64,000 nucleotides of DNA from Candidatus Nanoarchaeia archaeon. GTDB lineage: Archaea > Nanobdellota > Nanobdellia > Woesearchaeales > JANQNE01. The notes under the pieces are model-generated. The model was not told the DNA's origin and did no database searches. It saw nothing but the letters and a program-made list of their open reading frames with translations. Shown here one piece after another: positions 1 through 9,482 of this stretch. Both the position numbers and the translations under genes were made by a program. The stretch lies in NCBI GenBank assembly GCA_028279725.1, contig JANQNE010000009.1, positions 1-64,000 on the forward strand, read 5' to 3'. Position 1 is the first letter of the stretch, and every line of letters starts with the position of its first letter.

Positions 1-1095
1 TTCTGTGTCATTTGCATACATCCTCCAGACATAGCTTCCTGCAGCTAGATCACTATAGCTGTAATAATATTCATCGCTTATGTTCAAGACAGAATAATTT
101 GCCAATATTCCACTAAAGTTATGCTCTATCCATACTTCACTAATATTTCCGTTCTCTGTCCATGTTACATTGAACACATAGCTTGCTCCAGGACTGTATG
201 TCGCAGCTGCTGGATATGTCTTGTTTCCAGACCATGAAGGAGCCTGCGTATCTATGAAGTTTACAGTTAATGTAGGCTTATTTCCTCCTGACAGCCTATT
301 GAAGAAGTCAACATAATCATCAGCTCCTGGGGTTCCGTTTAATAACAATGAATCATAATCATTATCCATAAGCATGAACGTAGCTGAAGTATCCAGCACA
401 TTGTCATAATCTTGTGTCAGAGCTTCTGTAACATTGAATGTATAGAATTCAAGATCAGTCCAGTCCCTGTATCCTGTCGTAGAATTGGCAGATAGGTTCA
501 CATACTGCCCGTCAGTATAGTTCATGCTTGCTTCCGAGACTGCCGTATCGTTTGTGATCCTTGCCAACACTAGAGATGTATTTGCCTGATCCTGATCACC
601 TTCATCTACCTTTAATCTCAATGTCGCATTCAGGACACTAAATCCATCCGGTTTTATAGGCAATTCTAATCTTATAAATCCTCTACATTCAAGATAGCTT
701 GCAGAAGTTAAGTATCCAGCCCTTACTTTATTTGTTGATGTATCTCCCCCTTCACACGCATAATATGTTGCCTCGACAGGAGTCTGGACTACTGTAAAAG
801 TCTCAATATCACTGGCATTCATATTTCCAGCCGTATCATTTGCATAATACCTCCATCCGACATGTGTTCCGACCGCTGAATCTATATACTCAGTTGTCAC
901 TGCTGTATATCCTTTGCCAGACACAGGGACAAACGAGCTGTTCACCCAAACTCCTGAATCGTTTGTGCTGAATATATAGCCACCTATTCCATAACTATCG
1001 TTTATCGTGATATTGAACTTTACATTTGATTGTTGATAAGCATCTGCTGGGTACTGTGCAGGATTCGAGAATGTCGGATACCAGATATCCGGAAG
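1..1095 (-). repeat. Internal duplication X, second copy (cut by window edge)
   Basis: Codes for the module running from the GYIFSTNDSGVWVNSSF signature through ECRGFIRLELPIKP to YVWRMYANDTE. It matches the module at about 4320-5420, offset about 4.3 kb, clearly at protein level with many substitutions. Confidence 0.65.
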
Positions 1096-4000
1096 ATATA
1101 CACTGGCAGAGTAATTATTAGCTGAAAAGTTGTAGTTTCCTTCTGCATCATACGCAAGACAGTTCCACACAAACGCCATCTCATGAGGAACATTATACAC
1201 ATTAAACAAAGTAGAATTTGAAGTTCCACTTATCAAAGCTGACTGGTTCAGTTCCCAAACTCCAGAGATATTGTGATATAACGAAATGTTCTTTAATTCA
1301 ACATTATCTGTTACAGAACAATTAAATGTAAAGTTTCCTATCGGGCTTACATTTCCGTTCTCAGGACTAGCTAACGTAACATTCGGAGCTGTAACATCCT
1401 TGACAACAAATTGCATTGTATCAGTGACATTCAGATAACCTCCTGAATCATTTGCATATATCCTCCAGTTGACCACTGTTCCCTCGCTTAGCTGGGATAG
1501 GTTCCATCTTATCTCTGACTCTCCAGATGATTTTGTATCTTTTACAAAATACACATCACTCATCAATATATCTCCCAATCCTGTATTGGCATTAGAAGCA
1601 TCATCAAATCTTATCCTAAGTCCAACGATAGATTCCAGATCACAGGTTCCTGAAGATGGTATAGTATCTTCAATCTTTGCAAATGTGGTGTTATCTGTTA
1701 AGGTTATAGCACCCAGATTGCAGAGCTGAACCCCATCAGACAGATAGAACAATATTCTATGGAAGCTTGCAAGATCTGGTTTCACATATGCAACTACTCT
1801 GTCATATTCTGTCAGGTTTATAGTAGGGAAAGATGTAGCTATGATGAAATCATCATCTGTAGCATCTCCATAATCATAGCTCATGTTCAAGGAAGTCGTT
1901 ATATATCCAGTATTTGATTTCGACAAAATGACGCTCGTGCTTGCATCTGTACTGAACAAAGACCAATCTGCTGATGGATCTATTGCATCACTAACTTTAT
2001 ATCCAAATTCTAACATTGATGAATTAGCATAAGATCCAGTTTCATCACTCTCTATCCAGAAATTATTTAAGCTGGTGAAATCAGTCCAGTTTGCTGATAA
2101 TGTTATGATATCACTCTGCAACGGCTTTGTATCGCTCTGCTGCTGACCAGACCATCTCGGAGCATCGACATCATTCACAGTTACAAATAACGTGTCATAG
2201 CCTGAGGAGTAGTTCTGTGTTGTTGGATACAACGCAGTTATATTGAATACTCCTGCATCATCAAACGTGGTCAGATTATATAATGGAGACTGTCCTGAAT
2301 TCATCAAAGCTCCTTCATTATAAAGCTCGATATATCCTGTCGCTGGAGTCACCATAGTTGCATTGATATCAGTAGAGACATGCTGGTCTATCGTTATATT
2401 GCTGTCAGAATTGTTCAGCGTCAGATTGACAACAGATGCTGCCTTACCTATCGTATACAGCGAGCTGTTAGAACCAACACTCCAGTTCTGAGTCTGAGAG
2501 TTATTGCATACATACAGATAATCTCCTGCTGCCAAAGATATATTCTGGTCGATTTCAGAGCTTACATCTGTTCCATTTCTGTACAACACTGCAGAAGCTT
2601 CAGTGCTTGTACAGCTGCAGCTGACATTTAGCGGAATTCCATAAGTATTTGGGCTTGTAGGGTCAAATGTCAAAGAGCATGTCGATACCATCCTGTCAGT
2701 AACCTTCAATATATTTGATTCTGACGCAGAGCTATAGTTCTGGGTTCCTGACGTATTACACACATAATCGTGGTCTCCTATGCCTAAAGTCTGCACATCT
2801 GAGACAGCCCCTCCTACAGAGCTGCCTATAAATGTATCATTCCTATACAAGCTTACATTCACATTGCTGTTATCAGCATAACAGCTTACATTTGTCTGTG
2901 TTGAATTTATCACAGTCCAGCTAGGGACTGAATTCAGTGTCAGTATTGTAGTCGCTTTATCGATAGTAAAGGCCCAGGTATCTGTTGTATTCCATTCATT
3001 TATTGAATCATTAGCATATGATTTCCAATAATGTGTTCCTGCAGGCAATACTGAAGAATAATTATATACACTCCCTAATATGTTGTTCATTGTGTAGTTT
3101 GTCGGTGTTCCAGAATAATTGCTCTCAAACAACACAGAGGAAACTGAAACATCATCTATCCATGATATGTTGAAATAGCTCTGTGTAGATGGAGAATATG
3201 TCTGGACTATGTTTGTCTGGTTATCTGACCACTTAGGTAATTGATTCGTTATCGTGAATGACATCAGATCTGTTGAATTAAGATATCCGAATGTATCATT
3301 AGCATGTACTCTCCACGCAATTGGAGTTTCAGAAGGAAGTGAAGACAGGTTCCACCTTATTACTGATGTTATATTTTTTATGCCGTTCGTCAGATATACC
3401 TCATCGATCAGAACCTCTCCTGATCCTGCATAAGAGTTGGATATATCATCCACTCTGATCCTTATCTCAGTAATCGCTCCAAGATTACAGGTTCCTGTCA
3501 AAAGAGGGATTGCTCTCTCTACCTTGACAAAAGATGTTCCAGGAAGATTTACATTTATACCATTACATACATTGACTCCGTCACCCACAGTGATCCTTGT
3601 CCTGAACACTCCTGACTGGTTCGCTTTTGCATGATAGACTATAGTGCCATAATCATTGAAGTTAGTGGCAGGGATATAGGTATTTACAAGGAAATTATCG
3701 TTATCTGTGACATTTCCGAATACAAATGTTGCATTAAGGGATTGAGTAATAACTCCTGTCTCAGATATAGATATGTTTAAAGTTGTCTGGGCAGTCGTAC
3801 TGTAGATTCCCCAATCATCAAGATCAGTCATATCTTCTAGCTTCAAGCCTAGCGGAACTGGTGTGGAGTTTACGAACACTCCAGTACTGTTCTCTTCAAA
3901 CCAGTAGGAAGCTAATGCTGTATCATCTGTCCAGTAAGCTGAGAGGTTGATTATATAATTTTGCGGCGGAGTTGAAGTGCTCTGCTGCTGGTTAGACCAT

Positions 4001-7000
4001 CTCGGAGCATCGACATCATTTACAGTAACATATAATGTATCAGATGATGTTGTATAATTCCTGGTAGCTGGATACACAGCTGTTATCTCATAGCTTCCCA
4101 TATCATCAAATAAAGTAAGATTATACAATGGAGACTGTCCTGAGTTCATCAATGATCCGTTCCTGTATATCTCTATATATCCCGTCGCTGGAGTCACCAT
4201 AGTTGCATTGATATCAATAGAGACATGCTGGTCTATTGTGATATTGCTGTCAGAATTGTTCAGCTTCAGGTCAATCGTCGATGCTGCTTTTCCCACTGCA
4301 TAGGCAAATTGATCTGTAACATTGATATTTCCTTCTGTATCATTTGCATACATCCTCCATACATAGCTTCCTCCTGCAAGATCGCTGTAGTCATAATAAT
4401 ATTCTTCACTGCTGTTGGTCGAGACTGTTACATTCTGCAACACTCCTGTAAAGTTATGCTCTATCCATATAGTATCAAGCTCATGATTATCAGTCCAGCT
4501 CACATTGAACTGATAGCTTGCTCCTGGGCTGTATGTTGGAGCTGTAGGATATGAATTGCTGTTTGACCATGTTGGTGTTTCTGCATCCCTTAAGACTATA
4601 GTAAGGTTAGGAGGATTGGCTGAAGTCCTGTTATAGAACGCCACAAAATCATTTGAGCCAGAACTTGCTCCTCCAAGCAATGAATCATAATCATTGTCCA
4701 ATAATACAAATGTTGCTGAACTGTCTAGAAGATCATCATAATCCTGTATAATTGCTTCAGTAACATTGAAAGAATATACCTCATCATCAACCCAGTTCCT
4801 GGATCCTGTAGTATGGTTAGCTGATAGATCTGCATACTGCCCATCATCATATTCCATGCTCACCTCTGAAACTGCTGAATCATTCGTTATCCTTGCAAGC
4901 ACAAAATTAGAGCCTAAAAGATCCTGATCTCCTTCAAGAACTGTGAGGTTTAATATCGCAGAATCGACAACAAATCCTTGTGGCTTTATAGGTAGCTCTA
5001 ATCTTATGAAACCCCTGCATTCTAGATTGCTTGCTCCAAGTAGATATCCTGTTGTTATGTTTGCTGTTGATGTCGCTCCTCCTTCACAAGCATAATAAGA
5101 TGCAGTCTGAGGTGTTTCAGATACTAAGAATGTTTGGGTATCGCTCACATTCCAGTTTCCTTCTGTATCATTTGAATAATATCTCCATCCGACGACCTTT
5201 CCTGATGTTGTATCTATAGTCTCGGTGAAATTAGCTATCACACTGTTTCCGGAAGCTGTAATAAACGAGCTGTTCACCCACACACCTGAATCGTTTGTGC
5301 TGAATATATATCCGCTCACACCAGACAGGTCATAGATCGTTATGTTCAGCTCAACATCTGTCGATGTATAGACAGTTAAAGGATCCTGTATCGGATTTGA
5401 GAATGATGGAGCTACATTATCCTGCACATCGACGATAACATATTCTGTATTATTGACATTTCCGTCTGTATCGTCCGCTATTATCGTTATTGTATAAAGT
5501 CCTGCATCTGTCGTGTTTGCGAAGTTTCCAGAGTATATGTCTGTTGATGATTCAGTCAGTGTTATAAGTTCATTATATGTTGACCATGTAACATTAGCCA
5601 GTACAGCTGAAACACCGAACTTGTCTGTAACATTCACGCTTATCGAGATATTATCAGTCTGGTTAAAGGCAGTTCCGTTTGCAGGATCAATGTTGAACAC
5701 TGTCGGAGGAGTTACATCAGTCGCAGGACGGATAGCTAATGTTACAACAGTCCACTCACCAACTGTAGCGCTGTATGTGTTCTGCCATGCTGTCGGAGTC
5801 TCAAGTCCAGCAGTCGCTATCTGTCTTGTAGCTACTCCTTGTTGCCTATAATAACCTGCACCAGAATCACTAGCTGCAAAACTTCCCCTTAGGTCATAGT
5901 TTGTAGGTGCGATCCATGCAGAGATATCATCATGGGTTACATGTGCATAAAGGAATACCCAAGCTCCATTAGTTACAGTTGTGATAGGCTGGTTTGTAGG
6001 TGTCGGATCATTAGCTCCGGAATTCTTATGTGATGCTGCACTAAATACAACATCAAATGGTGTAACCTGATCTACATTCCTGAATGAATGGATCTGACAT
6101 TGTGTCGCATCATTGGTAGCAGCATTATGTGTAAATGTTGGAGTGACTTCTGAACCATTGTGCAGCTTCCAGAATATCGCTGTCGAACGATCCCTCCCAG
6201 TAGTATCTTCTGAAGCATAACCTAGGCTAGTCCATCCTCCTGCTGTATCCTCTGTCCATGTCGGCTGCGGATCAGTATTTCCCAGGTCCATATTACAAGT
6301 AGCTATCATCAGGTCCTCAGCTTTAGTGCCATTAGGTATCAGAGGAGATGCGCTCGCTACAACTGTACCGCCATCAGTACTATAGTTGACGAATATTATC
6401 GAAGGATCTATGATATGGTCAAACTCAACACTGTCTCCTAATATCTTCAGATCAAATGTATCTTGGCTCCCAGTTAAACCGCTAAGATAAGTCTTATAAT
6501 ACTGCTCTGTTGTTATATTGTCTATCGTAGCGATAAGATCTGATCTGTTCTCCTCATACACTTCGATAGTAGATGTCGAACTTGAACGAGCATATACAGT
6601 AATATCTTTGTCAGATGTAAGCTCTTTTTCAAAAGTGATCCTCACATAATCATCTACAGGTATCACAGGACTCCATACATCATCAAGATCTTTTGTCTCA
6701 TGATAGATATTTTCTATGAATGTCCTGTTCTCATCCAGATGCAGTGCATCTGTTATATTGATCACTTCTCCGAATCCAGGATCTAATGCATCTATTGTAA
6801 TATTGTATTCCTGTCCTGGCACAAGATCCATAACCTTTGCCCAATTTCCATAACATGCCTGTGTTGTAAAGTTCCAGTCCTTACATTTATACAATGAATC
6901 TCCTGTAGCAGTTATTGTTAAAGTTGCATTAGTAAAGTTCAGGCTTGTCGGGTCTATAGCATACACTTTCTCAAATGTATCGCCAGTCGGAGCAACTATC

Positions 7001-8628
7001 GTCTTATCTACATCCTCGACCCTTAGCTCAGGAGTCTCATTATCTTCAACAACTAAGCCCCTATACTTCATCTTCTTGATATGCATATCTTCAAGCTCAA
7101 CTTCCAGTTCACCAAATGCTTTCCTGAAATTCTTGAAGAATGCCTTTACTTTTCTTCCTCTTGAATCGACCAATCTTATCGGTCCTGTTGCATTATCTCC
7201 TTCGATAAACGCATCAACAACAATATAATTGCCTTTTGATCTCTTTGCTTTTATCGGCGTAACTGTCAGCTCGACTGTGTGTTCTCCATCACTCAATCCG
7301 CTTGCCAGCTCTTTCACAACCTTATATTGAGGATCCTTAGAATAAAGATTGATCAGTCTTGGCTTTCCGTTATCAACTCTGACTCTCAATATTCCAAAGT
7401 CATTCCTTGTCGCAAAATAACCATACAGCTCAGTTCCGTTGAACTTATAGATTATCTTGTCCCCTCTATCGCTTGCAAACACAGCTTTTCCTCTGCTGTA
7501 CTCTTCATTGCTTATCTCAACCCAGAATCCTTCTTTATAGACATTAGGATCTTCAGCTTCAGCAAGCACATTATAAGCTGAGACATTTGTCTCATTGAAC
7601 AGATCTTCAGTTATATTCAGTGTCTCATTCATCAAAGTTGCATTAGTGATATTAGCAACAGTCTCATTCAATTCAACAGTTGCATTTGTCAGATTTACTG
7701 TCTGATTCAGCTCAGCCGTAATATTATTGATATTCAGAGTGGCATTAATATCTGTAATATTAGTTATATTTCTTATTCCACTGCCGACAATCTCCTCAGT
7801 CAAGTTGATCTCTTCAGTCACATTAAGTTCTTCAGTTATATTCACATCACTTTCATTTATCTCAACCGACTCATTAAGCTCAACTGTCACATTAGTTATA
7901 TTCAAAGTCTCATTCACAGCTGTGATATTTGTTACATTCATAACAGTAACATTCAGTATAGTTTCATTTGTTATATTCAATGTCTCATTCACAGATGTAA
8001 TATTCACAGCAGTCTCATTCGTAACATTCAGAGTTTCATTTACATCAATCATATCATTGACTAACTCAGTTATATTTGCATCAAATATCTCTATTATCAG
8101 CTGATCCTCTACTTCGCTGATATTATTATACACAGTTGCATTATCTTCTAATATCCCCTCGATGATCTCATCAAGAACAGTTCCGTTTACTGTAATCCCT
8201 TCCTGAAGAGTGAAGTTGTTATAGATAGCAAGACCAAATGGCATGTTTTGCTGCTGCTCTGACACCATCATGAATCCAAAGATCATTATCATCAATGCAA
8301 TCACAAATACTCCTGCTTTGCTTACATTAAAGTGATTGAAATCAATCAGCTTGATCTTATTATCATGATGTTCTATGCTCCTCTCACAAATCTCAACTTC
8401 TTTGTTGATCTTATCAAAGAACTGTCTTTCAGTCTTTCCATCCAGTAATTTCAGCAGCTTTACATCATATTCTTCTTTAGTAAACTCACCGCCTTCATAT
8501 CTCTCTTTCAACATCTCTATATTTTCTATAGCATCTATCTTCTTCTTGTTGCAGAGCTCTATCTTTCTGTTTATTGCATCTATCCTGTCCTGCAGATTCT
8601 CTTTCCTCTTTTGCAGCTTTATGCTCAT
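1..8628 (-). CDS. Giant N-terminally anchored surface protein, partial (C-terminus beyond window)
   Basis: The frame is open from ATG 8628 to the window edge, giving at least 2,876 residues. The start overlaps the upstream gene's stop as ATGA, with GAGGTG ahead of it. Residues 1-105 are a charged, probably coiled-coil cytoplasmic head, about 112-131 is one membrane segment, and the rest should be outside the cell. Residues about 140-360 form a stalk extremely rich in N-X-T/S sequons. Then come concanavalin-like and Ig-like beta modules of the kind seen in large DPANN surface proteins, with repeated YANDTxG and APRWSxQQQ signatures and two classes of long internal duplication. Likely an adhesin or cell-envelope fibre; ligand unknown. 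It is probably co-regulated with the tandem HTH protein. No catalytic motif was seen. Confidence 0.85.
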   Translation of the reverse strand, partial: MSIKLQKRKENLQDRIDAINRKIELCNKKKIDAIENIEMLKERYEGGEFTKEEYDVKLLKLLDGKTERQFFDKINKEVEICERSIEHHDNKIKLIDFNHFNVSKAGVFVIALMIMIFGFMMVSEQQQNMPFGLAIYNNFTLQEGITVNGTVLDEIIEGILEDNATVYNNISEVEDQLIIEIFDANITELVNDMIDVNETLNVTNETAVNITSVNETLNITNETILNVTVMNVTNITAVNETLNITNVTVELNESVEINESDVNITEELNVTEEINLTEEIVGSGIRNITNITDINATLNINNITAELNQTVNLTNATVELNETVANITNATLMNETLNITEDLFNETNVSAYNVLAEAEDPNVYKEGFWVEISNEEYSRGKAVFASDRGDKIIYKFNGTELYGYFATRNDFGILRVRVDNGKPRLINLYSKDPQYKVVKELASGLSDGEHTVELTVTPIKAKRSKGNYIVVDAFIEGDNATGPIRLVDSRGRKVKAFFKNFRKAFGELEVELEDMHIKKMKYRGLVVEDNETPELRVEDVDKTIVAPTGDTFEKVYAIDPTSLNFTNATLTITATGDSLYKCKDWNFTTQACYGNWAKVMDLVPGQEYNITIDALDPGFGEVINITDALHLDENRTFIENIYHETKDLDDVWSPVIPVDDYVRITFEKELTSDKDITVYARSSSTSTIEVYEENRSDLIATIDNITTEQYYKTYLSGLTGSQDTFDLKILGDSVEFDHIIDPSIIFVNYSTDGGTVVASASPLIPNGTKAEDLMIATCNMDLGNTDPQPTWTEDTAGGWTSLGYASEDTTGRDRSTAIFWKLHNGSEVTPTFTHNAATNDATQCQIHSFRNVDQVTPFDVVFSAASHKNSGANDPTPTNQPITTVTNGAWVFLYAHVTHDDISAWIAPTNYDLRGSFAASDSGAGYYRQQGVATRQIATAGLETPTAWQNTYSATVGEWTVVTLAIRPATDVTPPTVFNIDPANGTAFNQTDNISISVNVTDKFGVSAVLANVTWSTYNELITLTESSTDIYSGNFANTTDAGLYTITIIADDTDGNVNNTEYVIVDVQDNVAPSFSNPIQDPLTVYTSTDVELNITIYDLSGVSGYIFSTNDSGVWVNSSFITASGNSVIANFTETIDTTSGKVVGWRYYSNDTEGNWNVSDTQTFLVSETPQTASYYACEGGATSTANITTGYLLGASNLECRGFIRLELPIKPQGFVVDSAILNLTVLEGDQDLLGSNFVLARITNDSAVSEVSMEYDDGQYADLSANHTTGSRNWVDDEVYSFNVTEAIIQDYDDLLDSSATFVLLDNDYDSLLGGASSGSNDFVAFYNRTSANPPNLTIVLRDAETPTWSNSNSYPTAPTYSPGASYQFNVSWTDNHELDTIWIEHNFTGVLQNVTVSTNSSEEYYYDYSDLAGGSYVWRMYANDTEGNINVTDQFAYAVGKAASTIDLKLNNSDSNITIDQHVSIDINATMVTPATGYIEIYRNGSLMNSGQSPLYNLTLFDDMGSYEITAVYPATRNYTTSSDTLYVTVNDVDAPRWSNQQQSTSTPPQNYIINLSAYWTDDTALASYWFEENSTGVFVNSTPVPLGLKLEDMTDLDDWGIYSTTAQTTLNISISETGVITQSLNATFVFGNVTDNDNFLVNTYIPATNFNDYGTIVYHAKANQSGVFRTRITVGDGVNVCNGINVNLPGTSFVKVERAIPLLTGTCNLGAITEIRIRVDDISNSYAGSGEVLIDEVYLTNGIKNITSVIRWNLSSLPSETPIAWRVHANDTFGYLNSTDLMSFTITNQLPKWSDNQTNIVQTYSPSTQSYFNISWIDDVSVSSVLFESNYSGTPTNYTMNNILGSVYNYSSVLPAGTHYWKSYANDSINEWNTTDTWAFTIDKATTILTLNSVPSWTVINSTQTNVSCYADNSNVNVSLYRNDTFIGSSVGGAVSDVQTLGIGDHDYVCNTSGTQNYSSASESNILKVTDRMVSTCSLTFDPTSPNTYGIPLNVSCSCTSTEASAVLYRNGTDVSSEIDQNISLAAGDYLYVCNNSQTQNWSVGSNSSLYTIGKAASVVNLTLNNSDSNITIDQHVSTDINATMVTPATGYIELYNEGALMNSGQSPLYNLTTFDDAGVFNITALYPTTQNYSSGYDTLFVTVNDVDAPRWSGQQQSDTKPLQSDIITLSANWTDFTSLNNFWIESDETGSYANSSMLEFGYKVSDAIDPSADWSLFSTDASTSVILSKSNTGYITTSLNMSYDYGDATDDDFIIATSFPTINLTEYDRVVAYVKPDLASFHRILFYLSDGVQLCNLGAITLTDNTTFAKIEDTIPSSGTCDLESIVGLRIRFDDASNANTGLGDILMSDVYFVKDTKSSGESEIRWNLSQLSEGTVVNWRIYANDSGGYLNVTDTMQFVVKDVTAPNVTLASPENGNVSPIGNFTFNCSVTDNVELKNISLYHNISGVWELNQSALISGTSNSTLFNVYNVPHEMAFVWNCLAYDAEGNYNFSANNYSASVYLPDIWYPTFSNPAQYPADAYQQSNVKFNITINDSYGIGGYIFSTNDSGVWVNSSFVPVSGKGYTAVTTEYIDSAVGTHVGWRYYANDTAGNMNASDIETFTVVQTPVEATYYACEGGDTSTNKVRAGYLTSASYLECRGFIRLELPIKPDGFSVLNATLRLKVDEGDQDQANTSLVLARITNDTAVSEASMNYTDGQYVNLSANSTTGYRDWTDLEFYTFNVTEALTQDYDNVLDTSATFMLMDNDYDSLLLNGTPGADDYVDFFNRLSGGNKPTLTVNFIDTQAPSWSGNKTYPAAATYSPGASYVFNVTWTENGNISEVWIEHNFSGILANYSVLNISDEYYYSYSDLAAGSYVWRMYANDTE
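1420..2465 (-). repeat. Internal duplication Y, second copy
   Basis: Module starting at a NNSDSNITIDQHVS signature and ending at a WRIYANDSGGYLNVTD signature. It matches about 3260-4310 at an offset of about 1.85 kb. Parts remain nearly identical in DNA, such as the stretch around 2335-2410 against 4185-4260. Confidence 0.65.
3260..4310 (-). repeat. Internal duplication Y, first copy
   Basis: First copy of the module found again at 1420-2465. Between the two Y copies lie Big/Ig-like units (about 2470-3260) with paired cysteines. Confidence 0.65.
4320..5420 (-). repeat. Internal duplication X, first copy
   Basis: First copy of the module found again at 1-1095. It includes a beta-sandwich-like stretch with the ECRGFIRLELPIKP signature that resembles carbohydrate-binding DNRLRE-type domains; that resemblance is by eye only. 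Confidence 0.65.
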
Positions 8629-9077
8629 GCAACACCTCTCTTCTTCCTTGCTCTGTTGTAGATTGTCCAGATCGTCCTTTCATTCCTGTTTGTCAAAACA
8701 CCTATCTCTCTATAGCTGAACTTAAGCTGCTCTTTCAGATATTCAACAACAGTTTCAAAAGAACTCAACGTTCTGTCAAACAGAACACTCAAAGGAACCT
8801 TAACAACAGAGATCTTAAGTTGCTGCTTAGGCTTCTCTTCCCTTTTCTTCTTCGCCCTATTATATACAGTCCAGATTGTTCTCTCATCCCTATTTGTAAG
8901 CTCCCCAATCTGATGATAATTATACTTCAGATCATCCTTTAGATACTCAACTAAGACTTCTAAGATGCTTAAACTCCTATCAGAAATCACAGAAACAGGT
9001 ATAAGGATTTTAGAGGCAGAGATTTCTCTATTTTTATCAATAGACGATTCTTTCTCCTCTTTTTCTCCCCTATTCAC
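8625..9077 (-). CDS. Small DNA-binding protein with two tandem helix-turn-helix units
   Basis: A 150-residue soluble protein made of two copies of one roughly 45-residue unit, at residues about 33-77 and 100-144. Each has the pattern VEYLK..LK..Y.xIGxLTNRxERTIWT.YNRAxKKR, which looks like a sigma-region-4 or TrfB-type HTH. The start is GTG at 9077, since no ATG lies before the first repeat; no strong ribosome site is seen, so the start is uncertain. Its stop overlaps the ATG of the giant surface protein by four bases, so the two are probably translated together. Three ACTTACATTGTAAGT-type palindromes lie just upstream. Inference: an autoregulating repressor or activator that also controls the surface protein. 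Confidence 0.75.
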   Translation of the reverse strand: MNRGEKEEKESSIDKNREISASKILIPVSVISDRSLSILEVLVEYLKDDLKYNYHQIGELTNRDERTIWTVYNRAKKKREEKPKQQLKISVVKVPLSVLFDRTLSSFETVVEYLKEQLKFSYREIGVLTNRNERTIWTIYNRARKKRGVA

Positions 9078-9167
9078 TTTTTATCGCTGTAAAAAGGCCT
9101 TTAACGCCAAAAAAGACCTTATTTTGTCTTTGCTTACGCCATAAGTCGGACTACTAGCCGTCTTTTT

Positions 9168-9182
9168 ACTTACATTGTAAGT
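9168..9182. promoter_or_regulatory. Operator-like palindrome 1
   Basis: ACTTACATTGTAAGT is a perfect 7-bp inverted repeat around one central base. It sits about where transcription from the TATA box at 9187-9196 should start toward the HTH gene. Confidence 0.6.
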
Positions 9183-9186
9183 TACA

Positions 9187-9196
9187 GATATTTAAA
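9187..9196 (-). promoter_or_regulatory. TATA box for HTH/giant surface protein operon
   Basis: Reads GTTTAAATA on the minus strand, a typical archaeal TATA box. It lies between palindromes 1 and 2, so a protein bound to these sites would overlap the pre-initiation complex. A second TTTAAATA lies near 9285-9293. Confidence 0.5.
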
Positions 9197-9209
9197 CTTT
9201 TCCATCAGT

Positions 9210-9224
9210 ACTTACATTGTAAGT
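9210..9224. promoter_or_regulatory. Operator-like palindrome 2
   Basis: Identical to palindrome 1 (ACTTACATTGTAAGT). Its centre is 42 bp from that of palindrome 1, about four helical turns. Confidence 0.6.
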
Positions 9225-9262
9225 GAAATATCTTAATAAAAATTATTAAGATCTGAAATAAT

Positions 9263-9277
9263 ACCTACATTGTAAGT
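9263..9277. promoter_or_regulatory. Operator-like palindrome 3
   Basis: ACCTACATTGTAAGT, one base away from the other two copies. Its centre is 53 bp from palindrome 2, about five helical turns, so all three sites face the same side of the DNA. Confidence 0.55.
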
Positions 9278-9317
9278 AAGAACTATTTAAATTTTACTCT
9301 TTAGAAATAAAAAATAG

Positions 9318-9434
9318 CGCCCCCAACCAGATTTGAACTGGTGACCTTGCGGTTACTTGCCATACCGCCGTTTGGTAAGTCCCGAACGTCAGTAAGGATA
9401 ACAGCCGCACGCTCCACCGCTAAGCTATGGGGGC
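9318..9434 (-). tRNA. tRNA-Asn (GTT) with anticodon-loop intron
   Basis: Acceptor GCCCCCA/TGGGGGC with G discriminator, D stem GCTT/GAGC, anticodon stem TGCGG/CCGCA and T arm ACCAG-TTCAAAT-CTGGT all pair. The anticodon loop reads CTGTTA, then a 45-base insert, then A: a canonical position-37/38 archaeal intron giving a 72-base mature tRNA. No CCA is encoded. A TATA-like element (TTTATAAG on minus, about 9460-9468) lies about 30 bases upstream, so it has its own promoter. Confidence 0.93.
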
Positions 9435-9482
9435 ATTAAAAATCAGTTTTCACTCCAATCTTATAAACTTTTTTAAAAATGG

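Noticed and set aside
7727-8104. 125-codon frame on the plus strand
   Set aside because: It is antisense to the sequon-rich stalk; the repetitive AAT/ACT code keeps the other strand open.
9168-9277. Three repeats as a mini CRISPR array
   Set aside because: The units are 15-base palindromes at unequal spacing without Cas genes; they fit operators better.
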